64,000 nt of DNA, taken from an uncultured Oscillospiraceae bacterium (lineage in GTDB: Bacteria > Bacillota > Clostridia > Oscillospirales > Oscillospiraceae). The notes under the pieces are model-generated. The model did not search any database, had not been told where the DNA came from, and saw only the letters and a list, made by a program, of their open reading frames with translations. How positions within the stretch are numbered: the first letter of the stretch is position 1; the number at the start of each line of letters is the position of its first letter. The stretch spans positions 37,952 to 101,951 of the forward strand of contig CANQTW010000007.1 of the NCBI GenBank assembly GCA_947626845.1, given 5' to 3'. The position numbers and the translations under genes are program-made. This document shows positions 42,082-50,026 of this stretch, piece by piece.

Positions 42082-42344
42082 GCCTCCGCGCCCTCCGATT
42101 TGCCCCAGTCGACCTCGGGCTCCGTGTCGATACGGCCAAGCTCCTCCGCGTCCTTACCATAGAACGCAGTCAGGCGCTCCTCCAGCGTGCGGTGCTGCCG
42201 AGGGATTGCGGCCTTGATCTGCAGGCAGTTCCCAACTTGGACGATCTCCACGCGGTCATTCTCCCGAAGGCCCACGGACTCAAGGGCTGTCTTGGGAATC
42301 CGCAGGCCTTGACTGTTGCCCCATTTTTGAATCGTAGCATACAT
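42075..42344 (-). CDS. mazE: MazE-type antitoxin (AbrB domain)
   Basis: 89 aa from the ATG at 42344 (GGAGG 8 bp upstream; a GTG nine bases earlier lies inside that site). The N-terminus YATIQKWGNSQGLRIPKTALESVGL is the AbrB/MazE swapped-hairpin DNA-binding domain. The C-terminal acidic half (EERLTAFYGKDAEELGRIDTE) is the disordered segment that neutralises MazF. It is first in the operon, as usual, and probably represses it. Confidence 0.93.
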   Translation of the reverse strand: MYATIQKWGNSQGLRIPKTALESVGLRENDRVEIVQVGNCLQIKAAIPRQHRTLEERLTAFYGKDAEELGRIDTEPEVDWGKSEGAEAW

Positions 42345-42745
42345 CTCAGCCACCTCCTACAAGTAGTATATACAAAGTATAAACCGATGTCAAGAGCATT
42401 ATACTAAAAGAGAGGTTTGTCCCATTCACAGATTTTCCGAAAAACCATCCAGCCGTGACACAAAAAACGTACAGCCTCCCGCCAAGGGGCGACTGCGCGC
42501 TTTTGCTGAACCGGGGGGAGGTTCACAGTGACCCCCCTTGAAGGACCCAGTATAACAGAGAATATAGAACAGAGGAAGAAGTAGATATTACTCACTTTCA
42601 TATCTGTTTTTCGGTTGATTATATTGCTCTCTCTGCCCATCAAAAACCATCTGGATGGAAAAGCGATTCTCCCTTTTGACGATCATATTTCTCTCGACTT
42701 TTTCGCCTCTCTGCGGTATTGTGTGTTGCCAAAGGGGGGCTGAAA
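42345..42745. other. gene-free gap right of mazEF
   Basis: 400 bp containing the mazEF promoter at the left. Between about 42450 and 42550 there is a GC-rich segment with GGGGGGAGGTTCACAGTGACCCCCC-like complementarity. Open frames here are short and unsupported; it may be remnant mobile DNA. Confidence 0.45.
42365..42393 (-). promoter_or_regulatory. promoter of mazEF
   Basis: On the minus strand TTGACA (42393-42388), 17-bp spacer, TATACT (42370-42365). A short GTATATAC palindrome overlaps the -10 and could be the MazE site. Confidence 0.7.
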
Positions 42746-43027
42746 ATGGACAGCGTCATAAACGAGCTTTACTACGGCAACATTTGCCCTGTCGAGCAGA
42801 TGGGCAGGCTTACGCCGGAGGCAAAGGATATTTTGAAGCGGTTTCATGAAAGCGAGGATAAGCTTGAGGAAAGCCTGAATGAGCAGGAAAAAGTCCTGTT
42901 TCAAGACATTCAGGATGAACGGCTTGAGGTTGCTTGTATCATTCAGGAAAAACGCTTCCGTGAAGCCTTCACGCTGGGGGCGAGACTGATGGCCGAGATG
43001 CTCATGGGCGGCTTACCTATATCATAA
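42746..43027 (+). CDS. DUF6809-like small protein
   Basis: 93 aa from the ATG at 42746 (GGGGGG upstream). The N-terminus INELYYGNICPVEQMGRLTPE followed by a charged helix (LKRFHESEDKLEESLNEQEKVLFQDI) and a C-terminal FREAFTLGARLMAEML matches a small family common on mobile elements of gut Firmicutes, which I recall as DUF6809. It is probably all-helical and cytoplasmic. Function unknown. A 9-bp perfect hairpin (43042-43062) follows. Confidence 0.7.
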   Translation: MDSVINELYYGNICPVEQMGRLTPEAKDILKRFHESEDKLEESLNEQEKVLFQDIQDERLEVACIIQEKRFREAFTLGARLMAEMLMGGLPIS

Positions 43028-43407
43028 AGCTATGCAAGGTCATCATGTGGTTGCCACATGATAGAATCAGAGTCAGTCCATGCGGAAATAAATATCGTTG
43101 GCGGCAGGCGATACCATTTGCCCGCCGCTGGTTTTTGTAGAACGATAGCTTTGCTGGCAAAATAACCAGAGTCGGATTCTGACACACTTTCCAGCTTAAG
43201 CTACGGACATGTTTGAGTGGCGTAAGTAGCAATATAAAAGATTGAACGCGGAATTTCAAGCCCCAATGAGAAAAATTCTCGTGTTTTCTTTTTGCCCTGA
43301 TTGTGTGAAATCCAATTTTTAATATTTCTCAAACAAAACTCAAAAATTTCTCAAACATCAAGGCGCTATAATCAAGGCACAAATGAAATCAAAGGAGGGC
43401 ATCCCAA
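43028..43407. other. intergenic region before the ABC transporter operon
   Basis: 380 bp without a gene. It holds the ATCATGTGG/CCACATGAT hairpin (43042-43062), AT-rich sequence, and the regulated promoter at 43325-43372. Confidence 0.6.
43325..43372 (+). promoter_or_regulatory. two-box regulated promoter of the ABC operon
   Basis: TTTCTCAAAC at 43325-43334 and again at 43347-43356 (22 bp start to start). The -10 hexamer TATAAT is at 43367-43372, 20 bp after the second box start, so the second box covers the -35 position. The same layout occurs at 46996 and 51999. It fits activation by an OmpR-family regulator bound to direct repeats. Confidence 0.7.
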
Positions 43408-43503
43408 ATGAAAAAATGTATCATTCCCGCAATCGTCGCCACTGTGCTTGGCATCGTCGGAGCTGTTGTAGCGATCCTTCGCCGCAGGCAGGCCGCGAAC
43501 TAA
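43408..43503 (+). CDS. 31-aa single-helix membrane peptide
   Basis: ATG at 43408 with AAAGGAGGG at ideal spacing encodes MKKCIIPAIVATVLGIVG, then AVVAILRRRQAAN and stop. It has a basic end, one 20-residue hydrophobic helix, and a basic C-terminus. It is the first gene after the regulated promoter and 26 bp before the first ABC ATPase. Size and place suggest a small membrane regulator or transporter accessory peptide. No known family is recognised. Confidence 0.65.
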   Translation: MKKCIIPAIVATVLGIVGAVVAILRRRQAAN

Positions 43504-43529
43504 TTGGAAACAGCAAGGAGGCAGGCAAA

Positions 43530-44429
43530 ATGAACGCAATCGAAATTCGGGGGCTGTCAAAAAGCTTTCGCGGTCTGTATGCCGTGGACAACTTGAACAT
43601 GACCGTCCCCGTGGGAGCCATTTACGGCTTCATCGGAGAAAACGGCAGCGGCAAATCCACCACGGAGAAGCTGATCTGCGGCCATCTGGTGCCGGACAAG
43701 GGCAGTATTAAACTGTTCGACCGAAAATACACAAATGCGGGTGTACGGGCGCGGGTCGGGGCGCTCATTGAGAACACCGGCTGTTTCCCAAATTCCAGTG
43801 TGTGGGACAACCTGATGATGCAGGCCATCAATCTGGGGCTTTCTGACCGTGCGGGCGAAATCGACCGTGTACTGCGGATCGTCCGCATGGAGGACAACGC
43901 AAAACTGAAATTCAAAAAATGCTCCCTCGGCATGAAACAGCGCATCGGTATCGCTATGGCGCTTTTGGGCGACCCCGCCCTGTTGATTCTCGACGAGCCG
44001 ATCAACGGTCTGGACGCCGAGGGTATGAAAATGATGCGTGAGATTCTTGTTGACATCACCCAGCAATATGGCTGCACCGTCCTCATTTCCTCTCACATCC
44101 TCGGAGAGCTGGAGAAGATCGCCACTCACTACGGTATTATCCGACAGGGCAAAATGATTCAGGAGCTTTCCGCAAAGGATTTGGAGAGCCGAGCCAAGGT
44201 GTTCACCTCGCTGAAAACGCGGAATATGCAGGGGGCTTTCGGACTTCTGCGGCAGAAGTTCCCGGATGTTCGGGCAGAGGACGGCTATATCCGTATCTAC
44301 GATGTGGACGATACGGAGGGTATTGTGGGGCTTTTGATGCAAAACAACTTCCCGGTCAGCGAGATCAAAAAGAACAAGATCGGTCTGGAAGAATACTATA
44401 TCGAACTGATGAGCAAAAAGGAGGCGTGA
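43530..44429 (+). CDS. ABC transporter ATP-binding protein (bacitracin/lantibiotic-export type), pair 1
   Basis: 299 aa from the ATG at 43530 (AAGGAGG upstream). Walker A GENGSGKST, signature CSLGMKQRIGIAMALLGDP (the SLGMKQR variant of BcrA/NukF-type ATPases) and Walker B LLILDEPINGLD are present, with the switch His in LISSHILGEL. A C-terminal extension (about residues 215-299) is typical of this group. It pairs with the permease that begins 4 bp downstream. It is probably involved in resistance to membrane-active peptides or lipid handling. Confidence 0.9.
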   Translation: MNAIEIRGLSKSFRGLYAVDNLNMTVPVGAIYGFIGENGSGKSTTEKLICGHLVPDKGSIKLFDRKYTNAGVRARVGALIENTGCFPNSSVWDNLMMQAINLGLSDRAGEIDRVLRIVRMEDNAKLKFKKCSLGMKQRIGIAMALLGDPALLILDEPINGLDAEGMKMMREILVDITQQYGCTVLISSHILGELEKIATHYGIIRQGKMIQELSAKDLESRAKVFTSLKTRNMQGAFGLLRQKFPDVRAEDGYIRIYDVDDTEGIVGLLMQNNFPVSEIKKNKIGLEEYYIELMSKKEA

Positions 44430-44433
44430 GAAA

Positions 44434-45264
44434 ATGGCACAGACACATGAACTGAAATTTGAAAATCCCAGCTTTGGCAAGCGAATCCGTGGTATGCTGG
44501 GCGTGGATTTCTACCGGCTGTTCCATACGCCGATGTTCTACATCTTCCTTGCTATTGCCGCAATCATTCCGGCCATGATCGTTAGTATGACGGGGATGAC
44601 GGGATCGGACGGCGCTGTCACCCAGCCCTTATACACAAATGTTTGGAACATTGTGGCAGCGGACTCCCCGCTCTACATTGTCCATAACATCGGCGAATAT
44701 GCCAACATGAATATGGTGTTTATCTTTGGCGGCATCATGGTATCCATCTTCATCGGCCACGACTATCGCAGCGGTTATGTGAAGCAGCTTTTCACCACCC
44801 ACGCCAAAAAGCGGGACTACATGATCTCAAAATCTCTGGTCAGCGCGTTCTCTATGGCGTGTATGTGCGTGACCTATCTCATCGGCGGCGTGGTCGGTGG
44901 AATGGTCGCAGGGCTGTCCTTTGAGGTCAACGTCGGATCGCTACTCATCGCCATTCTTGGTAAGATGGTCATGAGCCTTGGCTGGGCAAGCCTCTATACC
45001 TTCCTCAATGTGATCTTCCGGCGCTACTTTGGAATTTCAGTGGCGGCTTCGTTCTTCATCGGCACAGGTATTCCTATCATCGGCGCGGCGGCCATCATCG
45101 GCAACAATTCGCTCCTGAACGTGTTCCTGTACGGTTCTTCGGTGTATGCCTGCCTTTCCAGCAATCTTGTGACCATGCTTGTGTGCGTCGTTGTTTCCAT
45201 GGCATGGACAGTCATTTATAATCTGCTCGGCTCCCTTGTGCTGTCGAGATGCGATGTGTATTAA
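44434..45264 (+). CDS. ABC-2-type membrane permease, pair 1
   Basis: 276 aa with an N-terminal cytoplasmic stretch ending RGMLGVDFYRLFHTPMFYIF and six hydrophobic segments; the central GHDYRSGYVKQLFTTHAKKRDYMISK loop is characteristic of LanE/BcrB-like permeases. It forms the channel for the ATPase encoded just upstream. The second pair's permease (46184) is a clear paralogue by layout and by FRSGYAKNLFTI in the same place. Confidence 0.85.
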   Translation: MAQTHELKFENPSFGKRIRGMLGVDFYRLFHTPMFYIFLAIAAIIPAMIVSMTGMTGSDGAVTQPLYTNVWNIVAADSPLYIVHNIGEYANMNMVFIFGGIMVSIFIGHDYRSGYVKQLFTTHAKKRDYMISKSLVSAFSMACMCVTYLIGGVVGGMVAGLSFEVNVGSLLIAILGKMVMSLGWASLYTFLNVIFRRYFGISVAASFFIGTGIPIIGAAAIIGNNSLLNVFLYGSSVYACLSSNLVTMLVCVVVSMAWTVIYNLLGSLVLSRCDVY

Positions 45265-45277
45265 GGAGGTGGCAGGC

Positions 45278-46180
45278 ATGAATGCAATCGAAATCAGAGG
45301 ACTTACAAAAAACTTTGGCAGTAAGCAAGCCTTAAAAGGGTTGAATATGACCGTCCCCGCCGGCGCAATCTACGGCTTTATCGGGGAAAACGGCTCCGGC
45401 AAATCCACCACCGAAAAGCTCATCTGCGGCCTGATGCCGTCAGACGGCGGCACGATCAAGCTGTACGGCAAGGACTACACCGATCCAGATGTGCGGGCGA
45501 AAATCGGTGTACTGATCGAAGCCCCCGGCTGTTTCCCCAACATGAGCGTGTGGGGCAATATGATGCTCCAAGCGGCGAATCTCGGACTGAAAAAGCCGGA
45601 AGAAGAAATCGGCAAGGTCTTGAAGCTGGTCCGCATGGAAGGCGCGGCCTCCAACAAATTCAAGAACTGCTCCCTCGGTATGAAGCAGCGCATCGGCATT
45701 GCTATGGCGCTGCTGGGCGACCCGGCACTGCTGGTGCTGGACGAACCAATCAACGGTCTGGACGCCGACGGTATGCGGATCATGCGGGAGGTGCTGGTGG
45801 ACATCACGAGGGATAAAAACCGCACCGTGCTTATTTCCTCTCATATCCTCGGAGAGCTTGAAAAGATCGCCACCCATTATGGCATTGTCCGTCAGGGCAA
45901 AATGCTCTGTGAGATGACCGCCGCGGAGCTGGAAGCCGGGTGCCGCACCTATATCTCACTGACTTCCTCGCAGAACAGCCGTGCAAAGGCGCTGCTGTCC
46001 TGCAAATACTCCCGCGTGGAGGAAGATGAAAGCGAGCATATCCGCGTGTACGATCAGGCCAAGCCAGAGGAAATCGTCACCTATCTCTATGAAAACGGTA
46101 TTACGGTAAGCGAGATCAGCACAGAAAAAATCGGCTTGGAAGAATACTACATAGACCTGATGAAAGAAAGGAGGGCGTGA
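45278..46180 (+). CDS. ABC transporter ATP-binding protein, pair 2
   Basis: 300 aa from the ATG at 45278 with AAGGAGGTGG upstream. It is closely paralogous to the first ATPase: same MNAIEIRGL start, GENGSGKST Walker A, CSLGMKQRIGIAMALLGDP signature, LLVLDEPINGLD Walker B and HILGELEKIATHYGI. The two cassettes probably arose by tandem duplication and may act as a heteromeric exporter. The stop is 3 bp before the next permease. Confidence 0.9.
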   Translation: MNAIEIRGLTKNFGSKQALKGLNMTVPAGAIYGFIGENGSGKSTTEKLICGLMPSDGGTIKLYGKDYTDPDVRAKIGVLIEAPGCFPNMSVWGNMMLQAANLGLKKPEEEIGKVLKLVRMEGAASNKFKNCSLGMKQRIGIAMALLGDPALLVLDEPINGLDADGMRIMREVLVDITRDKNRTVLISSHILGELEKIATHYGIVRQGKMLCEMTAAELEAGCRTYISLTSSQNSRAKALLSCKYSRVEEDESEHIRVYDQAKPEEIVTYLYENGITVSEISTEKIGLEEYYIDLMKERRA

Positions 46181-46183
46181 GCC

Positions 46184-46978
46184 ATGGCAGGTACAGCGAG
46201 AAAAACAAATCGGGTAAAAAGTATGCTGGCGGTGGATTTGCGCCGGATGTTTACGACACGGTTTCTCTATATCATGATGGGTATTTGCCTCGTTATGCCG
46301 ATCCTGATCCTTGTGATGACAACGATGATGGACGGCAGCGTAACGGTTGATCCGCAGACCGGCGCGGAAACAGTCATAGAGGGCTTCAAAAACACCTGGC
46401 AGACCATTGGCTCACTTCCGGGCGAAGGCGGTATGATGGACATGAGCCTGACGAGTATGTGCAACATCAATATGCTCTATTTCTTCGTTGTCATCCTCGT
46501 GGGAGTATTCGTGGCGGAGGACTTCCGCAGCGGCTATGCAAAGAACCTGTTTACGATCCGGGCGCAGAAGGGAAACTATGTGATCTCCAAAACGGTGGTT
46601 TGCTTCATCGGGAGCGTTCTGATGTTCCTTGCCTACTTCACCGGAGCGATTTTTGGCGGAGCCATAGCTGGATTGCCTTTTGACACAACGGGATTCGGCA
46701 TAGGCGGTGTGGTCATGAGTATGCTGTCAAAGCTCTTTATGGTGGCTGTTTTTGTGGGGATCAGCTTGCTGATCAGCGTCGCAGCCAAAAGTAAAACGTG
46801 GCTTTCCATTGTAGGCGGACTAATGGCTTCTATGCTGCTCTACACAATGGTCCCGATGATAACGCCACTTAACTCCGGCCTCATAAACGTGATCATGTGT
46901 TTCGCTGGCGGCGTACTGTTCAGCATTGGACTTGGTGTGGTAAGTAAGATCGTGCTGAACAAGACAAGTTTGGTGTAA
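46184..46978 (+). CDS. ABC-2-type membrane permease, pair 2
   Basis: 264 aa, six hydrophobic segments, with a larger first outer loop (about residues 50-95, TDPQTGAE-like, acidic) than the pair-1 permease. EDFRSGYAKNLFTIRAQKGNYVISK is the conserved cytoplasmic loop. It is the last gene of the operon. The next transcript begins at its own regulated promoter 18 bp later. Confidence 0.85.
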   Translation: MAGTARKTNRVKSMLAVDLRRMFTTRFLYIMMGICLVMPILILVMTTMMDGSVTVDPQTGAETVIEGFKNTWQTIGSLPGEGGMMDMSLTSMCNINMLYFFVVILVGVFVAEDFRSGYAKNLFTIRAQKGNYVISKTVVCFIGSVLMFLAYFTGAIFGGAIAGLPFDTTGFGIGGVVMSMLSKLFMVAVFVGISLLISVAAKSKTWLSIVGGLMASMLLYTMVPMITPLNSGLINVIMCFAGGVLFSIGLGVVSKIVLNKTSLV

Positions 46979-46995
46979 AAATATCAATTTTAATA

Positions 46996-47043
46996 TTTCT
47001 CAAACAAAACTTGAAAGTTTCGCAAACATTTCGGCGGTACAAT
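46996..47043 (+). promoter_or_regulatory. two-box regulated promoter of the 80-aa repeat protein
   Basis: TTTCTCAAAC (46996-47005) and TTTCGCAAAC (47018-47027), 22 bp apart, with TACAAT at 47038-47043 (20 bp from the second box start). It has the same geometry as the promoters at 43325 and 51999. Confidence 0.7.
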
Positions 47044-47087
47044 ACAATCAGCAAGTGAGAGATCACTAAAAAACGGAGGTAATTATC

Positions 47088-47330
47088 ATGAAAAAGCTCG
47101 AAAAGGCAAACGAAAAAATCGCCGACGCAGTTGTCGGCGGGTACAAGAAGATTGAAGAAGGCGTTGTGGGCGGCTATAAGAAAGTCGAGGACGGCGTGAC
47201 CGGCGCGTTCAAAAAGGTCGAGGACGGTTTCGTTGGGAAGTTTCTGACCCACGAGGGGGAGACCGTGGAGGACGCAGAGAAGCGTCTCGCGGAGGAACAG
47301 GCCCAGCGTGAGGCCGCCGGGAAACATTAA
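47088..47330 (+). CDS. 80-aa amphipathic protein with four 11-residue repeats
   Basis: GGAGG precedes the ATG. Residues 11-54 are four tandem 11-mers in exact register: IADAVVGGYKK, IEEGVVGGYKK, VEDGVTGAFKK, VEDGFVGKFLT. The consensus K-K-(I/V)-E-(E/D)-G-V-x-G-x-(Y/F) has the period and charge pattern of 11/3 amphipathic helices that lie on membranes, as in alpha-synuclein and some LEA/apolipoprotein-type proteins. The tail (55-80) is charged and helical. There is no signal peptide. It sits within the two-component/ABC regulon. Function unknown; membrane binding is inferred. Confidence 0.75.
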   Translation: MKKLEKANEKIADAVVGGYKKIEEGVVGGYKKVEDGVTGAFKKVEDGFVGKFLTHEGETVEDAEKRLAEEQAQREAAGKH

Positions 47331-47341
47331 ATCCCCATCAC

Positions 47342-47378
47342 GCGCCGCACGGTTTTCACTGTGCGGCGCAAATTTTTA
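47342..47378 (+). terminator. terminator after the 80-aa repeat protein
   Basis: GCGCCGCAC (47342-47350) pairs with GTGCGGCGC (47361-47369), followed by AAATTTTTAAT. Confidence 0.75.
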
Positions 47379-47409
47379 ATAATTCTTTTGAAAGAGGGGG
47401 AGAAGCCTT

Positions 47410-47886
47410 ATGAAACAACTTACGGTACAGGTCCGTGCGGAGCGGGAGGCCCTGACGGCGGAGTGCTTCGAGGTGCTTGGCTGGATGGAAGCCAGCCGTT
47501 CCAGGGAGAGCGACACATCACCCGTGACGAATACGGTATGGGTTCGGGAGGACGAGGAGTCAGCCGCTCAGGCGGAAAAGCGGGCCCGGTGTCAGGCGGT
47601 GCTGGGGGAGATTGAGGCCATCGACAGGAGGGTGGAGCGATACTATCTGGAGCGGGTGGTCCTGGTGGGCATGGCAGGAGCGGCCTGCATCGGCCTCAGC
47701 TTTCTGTTCCTGCACTTGGGACTGCACATTCTGTTCACGACCTCGCTCCTTCTGGGGCTGTTCGGCTGTTCCATTACCCTGGCCCTGCGCCCTCTCTTAA
47801 CACGGATGGGCCTTCGGGAACTGGGCGGGGACATCGCGGTGCTGGAGGCAAAGCTTCGGATGATCCTGACGGAAGAGGAGGGCTGA
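47410..47886 (+). CDS. two-helix membrane protein of unknown function
   Basis: 158 aa with AGAGGGGGAG upstream. The N-terminal 80 residues are charged and helical (QVRAEREALTAECFEVLGWMEASR, EEIEAIDRRVERYYLERV-type heptads). Two hydrophobic helices follow at about 88-125 (AGAACIGLSFLFL, LFTTSLLLGLFGCS), then a short cytoplasmic helix. I do not recognise a family. It abuts the GPH transporter gene (3-bp gap), so the two are co-expressed. Confidence 0.65.
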   Translation: MKQLTVQVRAEREALTAECFEVLGWMEASRSRESDTSPVTNTVWVREDEESAAQAEKRARCQAVLGEIEAIDRRVERYYLERVVLVGMAGAACIGLSFLFLHLGLHILFTTSLLLGLFGCSITLALRPLLTRMGLRELGGDIAVLEAKLRMILTEEEG

Positions 47887-47889
47887 CCC

Positions 47890-49299
47890 ATGAAGCCGGG
47901 ACTGCTTTCTTCAAAAGCTTTTGACAGCCGTGTGCCCGCCGATAGGGTGACCGGCCGTGAAAAAATACTTGGTCACTTTATGGGGCCCATCGCCGTGGTG
48001 GTGATGAACTCCATCCTGAGTAATTACTTAAACGTCTACTACACCGATGTTCTGAAAATCGGCGGCATCTGGGGCGGGATGTTCATCAGCACCTTCCCCA
48101 TTGTGGCGAAGGTGCTGGACGTGCTGACTTTTATTTTCATGGGGCTGGTAGTGGACCGCACGAAGTCCCGGCAGGGCAAAGCCCGCCCTTGGATTCTCCT
48201 TTCAGCGCCGCTGATGGTGGTCTGCCTCATATTGCTTTTCGCGGTACCTACGGGCAATGACAACCTCACCGCCATTTGGATCTTCACAAGCTACACCCTT
48301 TTCTACGCCGTGGCCTTCACCATGTACAGCACGGCCCACACCCTGCTCGTTCCTCTCGCGACAAACGACCCGGCGGAGCGTCAGCAGCTCTCCACCGTGG
48401 CCAACACGCCCAACATGGCGGCGGGGTCCTTAGTGGCGATTTTGTTCCCCTGCCTGCTGGTGCCCTTCATGGGCGTGGCGGTGGAGCGATGGATCGCCGT
48501 GGCGTTGGTCCTGGCCATCGTCTCCCTGCCGCTCATACTGATGGAGTTCTTCTTCACCCGTGAACGGGTCACCCAAGCATCGGCGGAACCCGGCCAGAAG
48601 GTGAGTCTCTCCGCCCAACTGCGGTGCTGTGTGAAAAGCCGGAACTGGGTGGTGCTGATGGTCTACCTGACGGTCATCAACCTGAGCAACGCCCTCTTTA
48701 GCGCAGGGACCTTTTATTACTGCAACTGGGTGCTGGGCAGCTACAACGACGGCTACACCCAGGCGCTGTTCTACGCCCTGGGGCAGGCGCCTCTGGGTGT
48801 GGGGCTCCTGCTGTGCAACCCTCTGGCAAAGAAGCTGGGAAAACGAAACTCCATGATGCTGGGCATGGCGGTCTCCACCCTGGGGGCGGGGCTGTGCCTT
48901 GTAAATCCCCGGAGCCTTGCTGTGGTTTTGGCAGGTCAATTTATCCGGGCCCTGGGCCTCATCCCAAGCACCTACATGGTCTCCAGTATGCTGGGGGACA
49001 CCTTGGACGACGTGGAGCGTGTCAGCGGCCAGCGGTGCGACGGGTTCTCCTCCTCCGTGTTCAACTGCATCGTTACCATCATGGGTGGCGTGGCGCTGTG
49101 TATCTTCAATTTCGGTATCTCCCATCTGGGCTACCAGGCCCCAACGGCAGACATAATCCCTGTACAGAATGACGCTATCCAGACATTCATCATCTTCTGC
49201 GTTATCGGCGTACAGATCATAGCGTATCCGCTGATCGCCATTATCACTCGGCTGATGAGGCCGGACAATAAGAAAATTTTTGAAAGGCCCGAAACTTAA
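47890..49299 (+). CDS. GPH-family (MFS) sugar:cation symporter
   Basis: 469 aa with about 12 membrane segments. Family hallmarks are the N-terminal YTDVLKIGG region, the cytoplasmic loop DRTKSRQGKARPWIL between helices 2 and 3 (GPH/MelB signature), and a NDPAERQQLSTVAN loop. GPH transporters import glycosides, pentosides or hexuronides with Na+ or H+. It is related to the longer transporter at 54220 (shared FYTDVL and R-QGKARPWIL pieces). It lies inside the two-component regulon, yet its gene context gives no substrate. Confidence 0.9.
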   Translation: MKPGLLSSKAFDSRVPADRVTGREKILGHFMGPIAVVVMNSILSNYLNVYYTDVLKIGGIWGGMFISTFPIVAKVLDVLTFIFMGLVVDRTKSRQGKARPWILLSAPLMVVCLILLFAVPTGNDNLTAIWIFTSYTLFYAVAFTMYSTAHTLLVPLATNDPAERQQLSTVANTPNMAAGSLVAILFPCLLVPFMGVAVERWIAVALVLAIVSLPLILMEFFFTRERVTQASAEPGQKVSLSAQLRCCVKSRNWVVLMVYLTVINLSNALFSAGTFYYCNWVLGSYNDGYTQALFYALGQAPLGVGLLLCNPLAKKLGKRNSMMLGMAVSTLGAGLCLVNPRSLAVVLAGQFIRALGLIPSTYMVSSMLGDTLDDVERVSGQRCDGFSSSVFNCIVTIMGGVALCIFNFGISHLGYQAPTADIIPVQNDAIQTFIIFCVIGVQIIAYPLIAIITRLMRPDNKKIFERPET

Positions 49300-49354
49300 A
49301 CAAAACTTTAACATTTGTGTGTTATCATAAGAAAAAACGCAAGGGGGCCTATCC

Positions 49355-50026
49355 ATGTTTCAGATATTGGTGGTGGAGGACGACAAAGACCTGAACCGCA
49401 CGGTTTGTTCTTTTCTGAACAACAGCGGCTATAAGTCCGTGGGGTGTCTTTCCGCAAATGAAGCCTACGATGCTATGTACGGAAATACCTTTGACCTGAT
49501 CGTTTCCGATATTATGATGCCCGGTATCGACGGTTATGAGTTTGCGAAAACGGTGCGCTCACTTAACGTGGATATACCCATCCTCTTTATGACGGCGAGG
49601 GATGATTTTGCGTCCAAGCAGAAGGGCTATCGAATCGGGATCGACGACTACATGGTCAAGCCTATCGACTTGGACGAGCTATTTCTGCGGATCGGGGCGC
49701 TGCTGCGGCGAGCAAAGGTCGCCACCTCTCACAAACTGGAGATCGGCAAGCTGCGGCTTGATATGGACGAGCGTACGGCGGTCTATGACGGCGAGGAAAT
49801 ATCCCTGACAACGCGGGAGTTCAATATCATCTACAAGCTGCTGTCCTATCCCGGCAAGACCTTCACCCGTACCCAGCTCATGGACGAGTTTTGGGACGCG
49901 GAAACAAATACTGCGCCGAGAGCGGTTGACGTTTACATGACAAAGCTGCGGGGGAAGTTTGAGAAATGTACAGAATTTGAACTCAAAACCGTTCACGGTT
50001 TAGGCTATAAGGCGGTGATACTGTGA
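49355..50026 (+). CDS. OmpR/VanR-family response regulator
   Basis: 223 aa. The receiver domain has VVEDDKDLNR (acidic pocket), phospho-acceptor Asp in LIVSDIMMPGIDGYEF, the Thr of FMTARD and VKPIDLDELFLRI (Lys). The C-terminal winged helix includes LTTREFNIIYKLLSYPGKTFTRTQLMD and VDVYMTKLRGKFE. It is the likely activator of the three two-box promoters in this block. Its stop overlaps the kinase start by 4 bp. Upstream sequence has weaker AACTTAAAC-like boxes near 49303-49320. Confidence 0.94.
   Translation: MFQILVVEDDKDLNRTVCSFLNNSGYKSVGCLSANEAYDAMYGNTFDLIVSDIMMPGIDGYEFAKTVRSLNVDIPILFMTARDDFASKQKGYRIGIDDYMVKPIDLDELFLRIGALLRRAKVATSHKLEIGKLRLDMDERTAVYDGEEISLTTREFNIIYKLLSYPGKTFTRTQLMDEFWDAETNTAPRAVDVYMTKLRGKFEKCTEFELKTVHGLGYKAVIL

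Noticed and set aside
42404..42643. Minus-strand 79-codon frame right of mazEF
   Set aside because: No ribosome site or recognised domain; it may contain a decayed gene end but cannot be supported.
49303..49330. Fourth two-box promoter before the response regulator
   Set aside because: AACTTAAAC-like boxes are about 12 bp apart and the -10 is not at the fixed distance, so it does not match the three clear sites; autoregulation remains possible.
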